A stretch of 64,000 bases of DNA. Origin: Hofstenia miamia. Its lineage: Eukaryota > Xenacoelomorpha > Acoela > Hofsteniidae. Below are positions 21,560 to 33,300 of this stretch, piece by piece (position 1 is the first letter of the stretch; each line of letters opens with the position of its first letter). The stretch spans positions 1,151,854-1,215,853 of the forward strand of contig CABFPE010000167.1 of NCBI GenBank assembly GCA_900660155.1, written 5' to 3'. Both the position numbers and the translations under genes were made by a program. The notes beneath the pieces were generated by a model. It was not told the DNA's origin and did no database searches. It worked only from the letters and a program-made list of their open reading frames with translations.

Positions 21560-22266
21560 AGCACTTAAGTGTGTATGCCAGCCCTTAAAAATGGTTGTAT
21601 AGGAAAAATAATTCCCTGTTAGTAATTTTTTATTTGTATTCCTATTATGGCTTGTGGGTCTACAAAACGCAAAACATCTATGAAGGCTGGACACTTGGTG
21701 GACCACCAAACACTGTAGATATAGCGTATCAAAGTCTGGAAAGTTCGATACGAAATTTTTTGAAAACTGGTCAAAAAATTTTTTTCTTATGCATACAAGT
21801 AATTTAAAGGATTTAAAAATTTAAATTGGGGATAATTTAGCATCTAATTTTTGTGCAAAGGTTATTTGTTTAGCAAGAGAAAATAATGTCCTGCTTATGG
21901 TTTTACTACCAAATTCAACCCACCACTTCCAACCTTTAGATGTCAATGTTTTCCTCTTAAACTAACATTTGCGAGAATTTTAGTCAAGTTTCACAAAGAA
22001 AGTCGGGTTAAGGGATAAATTCAAATCTATTTTCCCTAGACTTTTAGCACAATTGTATCAAGAAGTGCAGAAAAATGTAGAAGCCTATTTAATCTCCAGA
22101 TTTCGTTCAACAGAACTTTATCCTTTAAACAGAGAAGAAGAGCAAAAACAGTTGTCTGATGCTGAGTTTGAGGGAAGGTTGTAGGGTGAAGAATTTAGCA
22201 GAACGTTAGACAGCACGCATATTTCAAAAGATTTATGTTTGAAAGCACGCTTATCATTAGGTTTTT
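21560..22266 (+). pseudogene. Pogo/CENP-B-like (DDE_1) transposase fragment
   Basis: Plus strand. Early piece NIYEGWTLGGPPNTVD (21677-21720) matches the V(Y/F)E.W..GGPP.T segment of pogo-type transposases. Later pieces are GDNLASNFCAKVICLARENN, VLLPNSTHHFQPLDVNVF, RDKFKSIFPRLLAQLYQEVQ and STELYPLNREEEQK. These match the catalytic D(N)-LPP.(S/A)TH..QPLD motif set and the C-terminal F...G.YP.N.. segment. Three or more stops or shifts interrupt it. The N-terminal DNA-binding domain is missing. The fragment ends at about 22266 against a P-like scrap of opposite orientation. Confidence 0.8.
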
Positions 22267-22414
22267 AAAAAACATTTAGCGATATATATATAAGTTCCCC
22301 TCCTCAGGAAAAACGCTGAGTGCGCAACTGCGTTCGTCATCTTCTAGATAATTTAGATTGATATCAAAACAATTTTTATGGATTTCATATTGATTTGATG
22401 TCACATTGCTTATG

Positions 22415-22630
22415 CTAAAAAATTTCGTTCTTATTTGGTAAAAATTTTTTTTGAGTAGAAGAATGAGTTTGAAGAGCAACTGGTGTTTTCTCATTAACTT
22501 TTAAAGCCAAAGCTACTTTTTTACTATCAAAATTACTTGGCGAAATAGTTGATTCTGTAAGGGTAGACTGCTTCAACAATTTTCCACTTTCCGCATTGAA
22601 GAGCATTTCAATTGATTCCACTCTGCACAA
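22415..22630 (-). pseudogene. Third THAP/P-like transposase scrap
   Basis: Minus frame with LLKQSTLTESTISPSNFDSK and KVALALKVNEKTPVAL. This matches the segment after the catalytic core in P-type transposases, as in the neighbouring copies (KLSQPAIYPTPIERQKVNL at 20620 and LTPSTLDSHKVSLVLKV on the minus strand near 25130). Only about 70 residues remain. A further minus frame to 22276 is not recognisable. Confidence 0.55.
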
Positions 22631-22639
22631 TTATCATCT

Positions 22640-24830
22640 TCTTCTATGTTAAAGAAATTTTAAATTTTATTATTTCCCCCCATCCAACTGTTCATGATAA
22701 AATTAATGACTTGGAACAGATCTTTCAACAGATCTGGTAAATATGGTATATGTGATAGCTCCAGAAGGGTATGCTTGCCTAGCCATGGACAGAGTTGGCA
22801 AAAAAAGTTTTTTTTTACAAAAAAAACGCCTCAAACATTTAAAATAATGTTTTTTTCTTAAACACGACCACCACAAGCACTAAAATAGGTACATATAGTA
22901 ACAAACTTTAAATTCATTTTCGTTTTATGCACGTAAACAAAACGTAAGTTTTATTATTTTTTCCGGAGAAAGTCGGTTATGAAAGTCAAATGGTCGAAAC
23001 TAAAAAGTCCGCAAGGAGTCTACACATGGGTAGTACTTAAATACTGCATTACAGGAACTAAATTTAAACTTGAGAACAGTTCCCAAAACAGTTTCGGCCA
23101 TCTCAATTGGCTAATCCACGGAATATCAGGTAACATCGCCACCATGACATTCAAATTTCTCTGAAATGTAAAGATTGATGAAGTGTGCTCTTGTACTCTC
23201 AGAAGAGTCATTACAAACATTCGTCAAGAGAAAAATAACTTGTCAAATTCTGTAAATATCAAACACTTGGAATCTTAAAATAGCTGCTGATATATTGATA
23301 ATCTGGTTGAGAAAACACAAAGTCCATATGCAAATACAACGTCATATTCATTAAATAGAAATCCATTATTATGGCTAGATTGTCGGTTTTAGAGATAAAT
23401 TTGCCGAAGGAAGAAGCGTTCTTCATAGTTTTGCTCATTGCCATCCATATCTAATTTCAAGTAATGTAACACTTCCTCCAACTAGCTCCAGCACAAAATT
23501 GTTACCTTTGACAAAAATGAGATACGAATGCGTGACAGTTTAAGGAAAAATTTGAACTTGAATTGATCATTGATGTATTCCAAAAAGCAAGACAGGAAAA
23601 AATGAGCAGGTGCCACTATAATGACAAAAATAATTGAATGATAAAATTGAAATTCGTGTAAACGAATAATCACTTGAAAACGGTGAATTGAATGATCCTT
23701 CAATTAAGTCAATATCATGGAATTGCAATTCATCAAACGGTTCACAATGACGGGTATTGCTCAAGTATTTAGTAGTTAGTCTTGGATTTCTGAGAGGAGT
23801 CGTGATACAAAGCTGCGGAATATTGGTAAAAAGAGATGGAGTATCAATTGGTATCATAAATACACCTCAATAGACATTACTCAATACCAATTGATAATTT
23901 CACTAGGTGATAATGATAATAGAGAACAGAGCAAATATTTCAATTTTGCGTTAGCTTTTCTAGTTTTTATGCTGATTTCAAAATTGTTGGCGGAAATTTT
24001 GTTTAATTATTACATGTACTTGTACATGGGATAATTAACATAGTTTATCAAAATTAGTTAGAATCAATGACTATAATAGTAGAAATATAAGACTTTTAAT
24101 TCTTATAGGTATACGTTTTTAATTAAGGCTTAAAGTACATGATCTAAAAATAGTAGATTACACGAAAATCTATAAAACGCGAGAATATATACATGCATTG
24201 AGTACATAAGAGACAAAATTCGACATTTAGTATTATGAGCGAGCATTTATATATTCATTGAGAATATAAGAGACAAAATTCGTCTATGAACAGAACAGAC
24301 AGGCGTCCAACTATTTTTGCACAATGCACATTGCATGAATTCTTGCAGAAACAACATGTTGCAAGCAGGCTCACTGTTTGATCCACCAAACGATCATGAA
24401 GATGCTAAATCATAGTTAGATCATATTTCAAGATTATTTTTATATAATTGAAGACAAATTTTACATACGATTTTACGAGAAAAAGGTAAGGTTTTATTTG
24501 CAAGTATAACTAACGAACTGTATATTATCAGGGGCCTACTCAGGGGTTGTCCTAACACCCCTAAAATCCTCTAATACAGCGCAAAAAGATTTCCTGGTAA
24601 ATGAACAATATTAACTAGCCAAACTTTTTTTACTGTCCAGAAATATTTACACAAATATCTGTATTAGAAAAGTGACGACATTTATTAATCTCAAGTACCT
24701 AGGAGTAGGTTGAATGAGATGTAGGGCCTTATTTTTGCTAGACGCTAGTCTGGCTTGAGCTTTTAAAACCTTAATTTAATAAGAACTCTGTAATTTTAGC
24801 AAAGCCCATAAGAGTTATATTCCACTAAAG
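22640..24830. other. Mostly unrecognised, with a 60-bp tandem duplication
   Basis: No gene is recognised. A minus frame at 23857-23567 (96 aa) and one at 23220-23020 (66 aa) have no motif I know. At 24181-24300 two 60-bp units stand in tandem, each with ATAAGAGACAAAATTCG in register. The region could hold more remnants of the P-like elements on both sides. Confidence 0.4.
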
Positions 24831-26092
24831 CTCGTCGCTTCAGTTAGATATTTCACTCTATATTTGTTACTATGTGGTGCCATTCCACGAAATTTTAGCG
24901 CTGTTTCTTTCAAAAATTACTGTCGTTCATTATCGATAGAGGAAATTACATTTCTATATGCATCATATTTTCTCACACGAATGCTTGGTGACTTCACATT
25001 GCCTATTTTAAAAGCATTTGTAACTGTTTCAACAAATCTACTCGTATTATACAGAGAACACATATTCAGAACAGCAACAGTTTCCTCATCAAATACCTTA
25101 AGAACTAATGATACTTTATGGCTATCAAGTGTAGAAGGAGTCAGTCATCTTTGAGTTAAATTTGAACATTTGATAGTATTTTGACATTCTTGTTTATAGG
25201 CATGTACTAAATCACTCCATTTACAATCATTAACATTAAAAATTAATGTCTAATTTTTTTCCGTATACCAGTTGTTACGAGTAGATTTTAATAGGTGAGG
25301 TAAATCAATGAGAAGAAACCACTATTTGCTTTCATCTACAGGATTCCCACGAAGCCATGGAGTTTTATTATCATATTTCGGAAACAATTTATAAAAATTG
25401 TTATTAATACGACAGTTATCGGTAATACAGCCAATGACAGTAGCTCCTGCTTCCATTAAGTATTTGGTTATGTTCAAGCATTGCTCATGCAAAAATTTAC
25501 CAGTTGTAGCATTAACAGGAATTAATTTAAAAATAAACGTTGGGCCCCCAAACAAACACTTTACAATAAAACTTAGAATCGTTCTTGCTTTATCATTTTT
25601 AAAATTTGTATTGACAGCATAACCAAATAAAATGACTACCAGAATATTAAATGTCCTCCCGAACATAAATTTCGTCGATTAATAAAACAGAAGTTTTCTG
25701 AAAATCCGTTAATTTTAGAAATAAAGATTCTGCAAGTGACTTTGAAAAAGAATCATTTGTTTTGACTAAACCAATAGTTCATTGAATTGTGCGAATACTT
25801 TTCAAAGGTAGTACTCTTCGAATATATTCATAAACATGTCTAGAGTAACTGTAAAGTCTTAATAAAAAAATAAAAGCGTCTTAGAATGACGCCGATGATG
25901 CTTTTCTATACAGTTTAGTGACTGAAACTCTACAATAAAATCATCTGTGGCTTTGTGATGGAGAAATGTATGTTCATAGTATCGAACAGCATTTAAAATC
26001 TTTTCAAATAAAGACCAACGCGCTATTTTCGAGTCAAGAATTTCTCCTGGTGATTGAATCAGTGTAGCACCTGCATAGTCTTTGTATGACAA
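24830..26092 (-). pseudogene. Fourth THAP9/P-like transposase fragment
   Basis: Minus strand from 26092 downwards: SYKDYAGATLIQSPGEI and ARWSLFEKILNAVRYYEH, then GYAVNTNFKNDKARTILSF, IVKCLFGGPTFIFKLIPVN, ITKYLMEAGATVIGCITDN, PWLRGNPVD, CKWSDLVQAYKQEC, LTPSTLDSHKVSLVLKV, FDEETVAVL and ETALKFRGMAPHSNKY. The order is that of the THAP/P catalytic domain and its downstream part. It shares the FGGP.F.FK.IPV block with the plus-strand copy at 20.2 kb but is a distinct sequence. Several stops and shifts are present; the THAP domain was not found. Confidence 0.75.
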
Positions 26093-27045
26093 AGATCTGT
26101 CAATGATAATTGATAATTTTGTTGAAATATGAGGTTCATTTCTATTTCAAAAATAGAAAATTATCAGCAGTTTGCTGGACATAAATTCCATCAGTTTCTA
26201 GTAATTTACTGCACAAATGAAATCCTCAAACGAATTTATTTGATCATTTTCCTGAATTTTGCCATTATAGAGGCGTCTTGGTGTAAAACACGAATCTCAA
26301 TATCTGCTAGCGTTTTCCTAAATATATTTTTTTGAAAAAACCATTGGATGTATTTTCAACATTTATAGTGATATCATAGCAGCATATAAAACATTGCAAT
26401 ATTGTGCAGCTTTTAGTATGAATGGTTCAAGATTGTTTTGTAAAAATATAAACTAAAGAAATATAACCAGTCAAAGTAGGTCTATTCATTTTCAATTATC
26501 AATAATTACCAATGAGCAGATGCTTATTTGGACGACCCGTTCCTCTTGCCCCACAACCGACCAGGCATGTTTGAAACCAAAATTCGGCAAATTTTCGGTA
26601 AATATGATCGTGTATTTTAATCAAATTTTTGGACATGGGATAAATTTATGAGGATGCAGGCTCTTTAAAATCACAGTCGCTCCTGCTGATAAAGGATGAT
26701 ATCATTTCATGATGTTTTAAAATGCCTACCTATTAAAAATAGATATCTATGTCGTAGATAAATAGCTACGTATTAATAAGACATTTATAATAGAACCAAA
26801 AGACAAAATAAACAAACATTTAGGTATCAAAATATATGAAATAATAAAAATTTCTAAAAAATACCGTTTTTAAAGATTGTAGGTATCTATTTTGGCAAAT
26901 ACCTAGTTAGTCTTAAAAAATATCTGAGAAACCCACAGCTCAAATCATCTATCTTCAATAAATACTATGTTAAGAATCTAAAAATATTAAAAAAAATAAT
27001 TTCACATTTTATATTCAATTTATTTAATATCTAAGACAGGTCCAA
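26093..27045. other. No recognised gene
   Basis: AT-rich sequence with no feature I can support, apart from short low-complexity runs. Confidence 0.4.
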
Positions 27046-27558
27046 CCCAGATAACAATTTAAGGTCTAAACAACGTTGTTTTGGGTTGTTATGTGGTTGT
27101 TTTATGTGTCAAAAACAACGTTGTTTTAACGTCGAAATGGTACCATTTCATTGGTCGAAACAACGTTGCTTCAACAACTTCACATTTGGTTGTTTTTTAT
27201 GCATGAAACAGCAATATTTTGAGGTCGTAACAACGTTGTTTTATGTATTCACATGCTTGTTTTAGCATGACTTTTGTATGGAAAATAAAATTTTACATTG
27301 CTAAGCAGTTCAAACATTGCTGTTTAAATAAACACAAGCCCAACAAAGGGCAGACCACTATCTTTAAGAGGGTTTTGCAAACCCTTTTTTATATAAAAGG
27401 ATCTAGTAATAAAATAACAAAGTGAGTTAAATTTGCAAGCATCTGCTCGCTGATTATTTTTTACTAAAGTTGTTATTATGATGTTAGTGGTTGCTGCAAC
27501 AACCAAAATTATGAAACAACTATAAACAACGTAAAAACAACCAAAATTGTTATCTGGG
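27046..27558. mobile_element. 513-bp MITE with AACAACGTTGTT palindromes
   Basis: Ends are CCCAGATAACAATTT and its exact reverse complement AAATTGTTATCTGGG, a 15-bp terminal inverted repeat. The interior has repeated AACAACGTTGTT-type palindromes near 27070, 27113, 27160 and 27228, and many TTGTTGT/ACAACAA stretches near both ends. No transposase coding is present. A clear target duplication was not found. This is a non-autonomous DNA transposon of unassigned superfamily. Confidence 0.75.
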
Positions 27559-28130
27559 AAATTGCAAGCTAAATTGAGGCTTGAATGTATTATGTACATT
27601 ATAAAATATAATTGTGATAAATTTGTTGCATATTTTTTTACTTCACCAAATGGTTTAGGTTTATAAAATTATTATTATTCAGAAGATTGTTTTAACAGGA
27701 AAGCATTTGTATAATTGATAAGTACATCATTAGGAAATGAAATGAAAAATTGTACTATCCGAATTTCTTTGGTCTAACTTACAAACATGAAAAAATTTGT
27801 ACGTACGGGCATTTTTAGTGTGTATGGCTATAATGTTAAATATACGTTGATTATATGATCTTACACAAACCCATATTCATTCAAGTAAGACAAATTTCAG
27901 AAAAAGTAATGTCAATTTCAGAATTTTCAAGTTTCCTAAGCCAAAGCGAAGCGAAGATGTCTCATTAGCAGTTTAGTGTTGTAGTAGCTTTGTAAATATT
28001 AGAGAGTATTTTAAGCCTCGTTTTATTACAGACTGTCATTCGATATATGCTATTTTACTTTTATTACAGAAGGAACACAGGGGTTTTTAGTGTTCAGTCA
28101 TTTTCGGTTTAACTTTACGTTTCTCTTGTA
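27559..28130. other. No recognised gene
   Basis: AT-rich spacer; no feature supported except a TTTCTCTTGTAG acceptor-like site at its right end, just before the DDE transposase C-terminus. Confidence 0.35.
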
Positions 28131-28140
28131 GAAATAGGAA

Positions 28141-28422
28141 GTTGTCCTTGACAATGCTTCAGTTCATTCTGGTATTGAATCTGTTGCTTGTAAGGAGGAA
28201 TTTCATGGAGCTGAAAACCTCAGGTTAGCCCAATACAGTCCAATGCTAAATCCGATTGAGACAGTTTGGAGCCTTGTAAAATGCAAGTTAAAATCTTTGA
28301 TGGTCGATCAAGTCAATGTCTTGATCTTCGGTGACACAACAGGAAGTCTCACTCAAACAGAATTTCGACTTAGAAGCTTTGAAAGGTATGCCGATGAAGT
28401 GATGGCTGCAGTTTCATTTTAA
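28141..28422 (+). pseudogene. IS630/Tc1-type (DDE_3) transposase C-terminus, open frame
   Basis: An uninterrupted 93-codon frame ending at TAA 28422. It reads VVLDNASVHSGIESVACKEE, GAENLRLAQYSPMLNPIETV, WSLVKCKLKSL and SLTQTEFRLRSFERYADEV. LDNASVHSG holds the second catalytic Asp and YSPMLNPIE the third acidic residue of the IS630-Tc1-mariner DDE_3 domain; TQTEFRLR is typical of one metazoan subgroup. The upstream catalytic part is not visible nearby and there is no Met. An AG acceptor-like site lies just upstream. It may be a 3' exon or simply a truncated scrap. Confidence 0.75.
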
Positions 28423-29813
28423 CTTTGCATTCGTTCATTCAATCACGTTTCTAAATTCTTTCCCGATGCCCTACAAAAAACGTTATGGAAGCTGGACAAT
28501 AATACATTTTCATCATATTCATTTGTTCTTATTTTAAGAAAAAACTGTGTAATTTATATTCTGAATTTTATCTAACTTTTTTTGAACTTTATATTATTTT
28601 CCTGAATTTGATCTTATTTCTTCTAATTTGATCTTACTTTTTCTGAAATAGAATTTGAAATTGTGTAGATACCAAAATCCAGCTTGTACCTGCCATCAAT
28701 CGAATAGTCAATCGGTTCCACCGCATTCTCAGTCTATCTGATCTACTTAGTTCCTATCGGCTGTAGTAAATCCAGCGAAGCACTTCTTTAATATAAGACC
28801 ATTTTACGAGATAAACACGAGTTGGAACTCCTCAATCACCTCCTCGTTTATTACACTTATTCTACAGCAAGTCAGCAGCTCTTTTCTAAAAACATATGAA
28901 GTTTATCAATCGCCTAAGCATTTGGATGAAAACTAACAATTAGCTTCACTTCCAATGAGTCCTCGAAACTATTGAAACCTTAAATCACCAATTTCAGCCT
29001 CCCATTCGTAACTTTAACTTCTCAAATGATATTAAAGATGTTTGTAGTTCCAAATTATAACTGTGTAATCGAGGATTAGCTATTGCGAAAAATCTGATAA
29101 TGAAACTCCATCTGAGAATGTAGCATAGAATTTATTCCAGAGCATTGCAAAGTCTTACATCCTGGGGAAAATAGAAATGTCAATTTGATTATAATTTTGT
29201 AAATATCTAAATTTTAAAGATTTACCCAATTAATTGGAAATTTCTTTAATAAATCTTATATATTGCTTCATTACTTATAGTCAGCCTGCTATTAACAATT
29301 TTTAAATTAGAAAAGTTAAAAAATTACCAGTGAAGGTGGATTTGTGCCACACCGGATGACGTTTAATAACCATCACAAGTGGTAATCAAGCTGCTTTAAA
29401 TTAAGATAGTGCTTATTAAATATCATTTCCTATACTTATGAAAAATGACTAAAAACGAAATGAAAATATAACTTAGTTTAGCAGGATCTTCAATAATACC
29501 AATGTTTTGTTTCAATGAGTCTCGACCCATATCAAACAACTTTTAATGCTTTTAATGTTGAATGTACTATTTAAATGAAAAATAAATAATTTATATTTTG
29601 AAAATCGCTTACAATATTTTTACCAAAAAGTGATTTAAATTTTCCAATTTTTAAAAAATTTCACTTTTAAATGGTGAACATTAGTCAAAGATGAAACAAA
29701 TTTGGAAAAAAATTGTTTGAAAGTATGTATCAAAATTGTGTTTTGAAAGTAATTGCATTGAAAATTTGAATTAAGCTTCTCATTGTTTTAATGTTATAAT
29801 CTCTTAAGTATTC
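28423..29813. other. No recognised gene
   Basis: AT-rich spacer between the transposase scrap and the ODF3-like gene; no coding pattern recognised. Confidence 0.4.
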
Positions 29814-30035
29814 GTGAGCATAGTTATGATTGCCAATGAGGAATTAAACACCGAATCGTTGGCAGCTGATACATTGTTGACAATGAATCTAGTAGATGTT
29901 ACCACAAAGGCGCTACTTGTTGAACGACATTTTGATGTTGCTAAGAAACTGCACTTGGTAACCTCTAATAATCACTTGCTGTCCCTTCAAAAGATTAGAA
30001 AACAGTTGTTTCCTGCATTTCCGATATTTTATTAG
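29814..30035 (+). CDS. Short unrecognised frame upstream of the ODF3-like gene
   Basis: A 73-residue frame, ANEELNTESLAADTLLTMNL then ALLVERHFDVAKKLHLV, ending in FPIFY. The composition looks protein-like and hydrophobic-helical, but no family is recognised. It begins after a CTCTTAAG sequence that could be a splice acceptor. It ends 334 bases before the ODF3-like start and is in no evident relation to it. It could equally be a chance frame. Confidence 0.2.
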   Translation: MSIVMIANEELNTESLAADTLLTMNLVDVTTKALLVERHFDVAKKLHLVTSNNHLLSLQKIRKQLFPAFPIFY

Positions 30036-30368
30036 GTATGAAACAATTTATTATTAATTAGCTATATTTTAAAGTAAGTAGCTATCAGAGGAGAGGTGTT
30101 TTCTCCTCAGATCGTTTCAATTTCACCTGCATCTGGATAAATAATTAATATTAGCAGGATAAATTGACGTTAATTACAAATCCGATTTACCTGCCAATTT
30201 AACAGTTCGAAGAACATACTAATAAATATTACACAATCCACTTTTATACACAAACTATGTAAAAATTTCAATTCTGAAAGTTGTTTATAACGAAATGTTG
30301 TTCAGATCATTATAATTACCACGTATATATAAAGTACTTGTAGATAAGGACAATTTCTGGCATAAAAG

Positions 30369-33300
30369 ATGACGGCAGAATTTCAAAGAACGCTACCACG
30401 TCAACCTGTTGCTGCTTCATACAGGGGTCCAGGTCCAATTTATCCCATTCCATCGACTGTTGGATTTGTTGGGCATGCAACTGATCACGTCAGACGCCCT
30501 GCTTATAGCTTTGGAATTCGAAGAAAGGCATTTAGCCAGGACGTAAGTCCTGGTCCGAAATATTGGATTCCTAAAGGTCAAACTAGTAAAGGTGGTGATG
30601 GTTGTCCTTCCTATTCACTTTCTGGAAGACATCAAGATTTGAAATCGAGTAGCTATCCATCACCAGGTAATTTGTTATCATAATTATGGCAATATATGTA
30701 AAATGAAGTTTTGTACAAGAAAGACGTAATTTCTAGAACAATCTACAATAGAAAATTCATTATAAATATTGGTTGGAGTTTGATTTTACAGATTTCCAAT
30801 CATTCAATTGATTCTAGTTCTGCAGCTATATGGAGGCCATTTTCAAAGTTTTGCACATCTTACATAAACTTTGTAATTTTTTGATTAGTTTGTTATTTAA
30901 ATTTAGAATAACATTACAGGTAAGTACCATTACTAAATGGGTCAGAGCGTTTGCTTTCTGGTAGGGGATTCCCATTGCAAGCCACCCAACTAAAAGATTC
31001 AAAGCAGTTTTTTTCATTATTATTGCTTTTATAATTTTTTCAAACTGTTTACAAATTTTTTTAGATAAATATAATGTTGCTCCATCAGATAATAGCGTAT
31101 ATCATAAAGCAGCAGCCTACAGCATGGGTTCTCGAACTAAACATCACAAGCAGGAACAGGTTCCTGGTAAGTTGAATTCCGAACAAGTATGAAGTGATAA
31201 GAAATTTTGTAAAATCTTCCAATTAACGACTGATTTTATAATTATAAATCTATATTAACTATAAAATGTAAAAAACATTAAATAATCTTCAGTCTTCTTG
31301 ATTTGTCGTAATATCTGCTCTTCTGTTACTATATCACTTTACAAATTTATTATTTGTATTGTATTAATTAGATCTAAGGCTCAAAAAACAATATACAGCA
31401 GCACTGATTACCTCATATAGACGACAATGCATCTCTATATGTTTACATGAGTATATTCCTATTCTTGAATACGGATTAAAGTTTGAACGCATTTTTTAAA
31501 TTTCTTTATTTCTTATGAATGCTTTAAGTATTTCTTAGGATTCTATAGACTGAAATTTAAAAATCTGTACAATACTTGATATTGAATAGCTTCCAAAAGG
31601 ATTTTGTTAAGGTGGATAAAAATGCTACGTCTCAACAGCAAAATGGTTCGAGCCAATGAAAGAGCCGATTTTCGCAAAATTGCAAGAGTGTAGTTAAGTT
31701 TAGGATTTGGTGGAAATTTGGGTATGTTTCTCCGTCTTTGGATCTCTCTGAATGAGGCTTAACAATTTAAACTTAAAACTTTAAATACTAATGTTTGGGT
31801 AGCGGTCCAATTGTTGGAATCATCTTAATAACAAATGCATCAAGATATTATTTCCTGTATAAAAACAACTTACAGTATAGCATCAGTGTTTTCAATTTAT
31901 TCCTTAGATTTTCTATTTATACCCAAAACATTGAAGCATTTCTGATTCTAAAATATGAATTAAAAAAGCAAAAAATGATTAAAAAGTGATTGAATTTTTG
32001 AGTTTTTATTGTTGAGTCACTTAGAATAAACTGTATATTCTGTATTTAAGCGTATATAGTTATACATATATTAATTTCATGCAAATCTTAGTAATTATTT
32101 GTTTAGCCCCCAATGCATATAGCATTCCAACTGCTATTGGAGGTCATTGTGTGGATAAAAAAACTAACCCATCATATGGGCTTCAAAGTAGACCAAATGT
32201 TGGAAGTTTCTCAGAGGACTTGAAAAAGGTTAAAAATTGTTGTTTGTAAAATATGTAATTTTAATATTAATTCCAATATATTTAATTAATATAATTTTTG
32301 TTTTTTAAAATATATATATATATATATATAATAAAATTATATATAATATAGTGAATATCATAGTTATACATTAATTATTACTGGCTTCTACACTTTATGC
32401 TTATCGTACAAACATGGATGAATTTGCATTTTAGACGCCTGGTCCAGGCTCATATAACGTGCCTGAGTCAAGTGTTTTCAAAACGGCTGCTCCTTTGTAC
32501 TCGATGTGTGGAAGAAATCAAATGCCTGGAGACACAACTAAAAAACCAGCGCCTGGAGCTCACGACGTCAAAATTGTAAGGAATTTCAGTTTCTTACTTA
32601 TTAAAAATCGGAAGTTAAGTTTATTATCTGTTGTTGGGTTTGTCTCAAAAATTTCTATAGGATTACGACTGCTCTCAAGGGTCACGCATTAGATCACAGG
32701 GAAAATCAAATCAGTTGCTTGGCAAGGTTAAAATGTGTATAATCGTGATAATCCGAAAAGGGTTATGGGGCAGGTATTTTATTTTATCTGCATATTCGGG
32801 ACTGTCTTACGAAAAAACTTATATAGTTGATAACATGACATACTTAACATGGTTGGTAGTTCTTCAGAAAAAGATTATTTTCTTAGACGCCATATAATGT
32901 TTTTGAGTGTTATTTCTGAACTAAATCTTAAAGTAAACAGACTTCTGGTTGCAAGCTGAACGAAAACAGTGCAGCCACCATTCTTCACTATATTTTTTGT
33001 AGTGATTAACTTAATTTTTTGCACTATTTTTTTATTCAATCTATGCTTCCTAAAATCTAAAAGTATCGGCACTCATAACTTCAAAAATCCTATTAAATTG
33101 TTAGACTTAATGAGCATTTCATCAATTTAATGAGATTTTAACCCTAATCCACTAGTGTTACTTTAAAGTAACAAACCACTTCGTCCACACTTTTGAATCA
33201 TTTTATCCAAGGATGTTAAGACATATTGAAATCATTTGATATGGACACATCTTTGGAGTTGTGTAATGATAAATTTTGTTTCTAAAGTATATAAAAATAC

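Noticed and set aside
23567-23857. 96-residue minus frame as a host gene
   Set aside because: No recognisable motif, no splice partners, and it lies within a transposon-rich zone.
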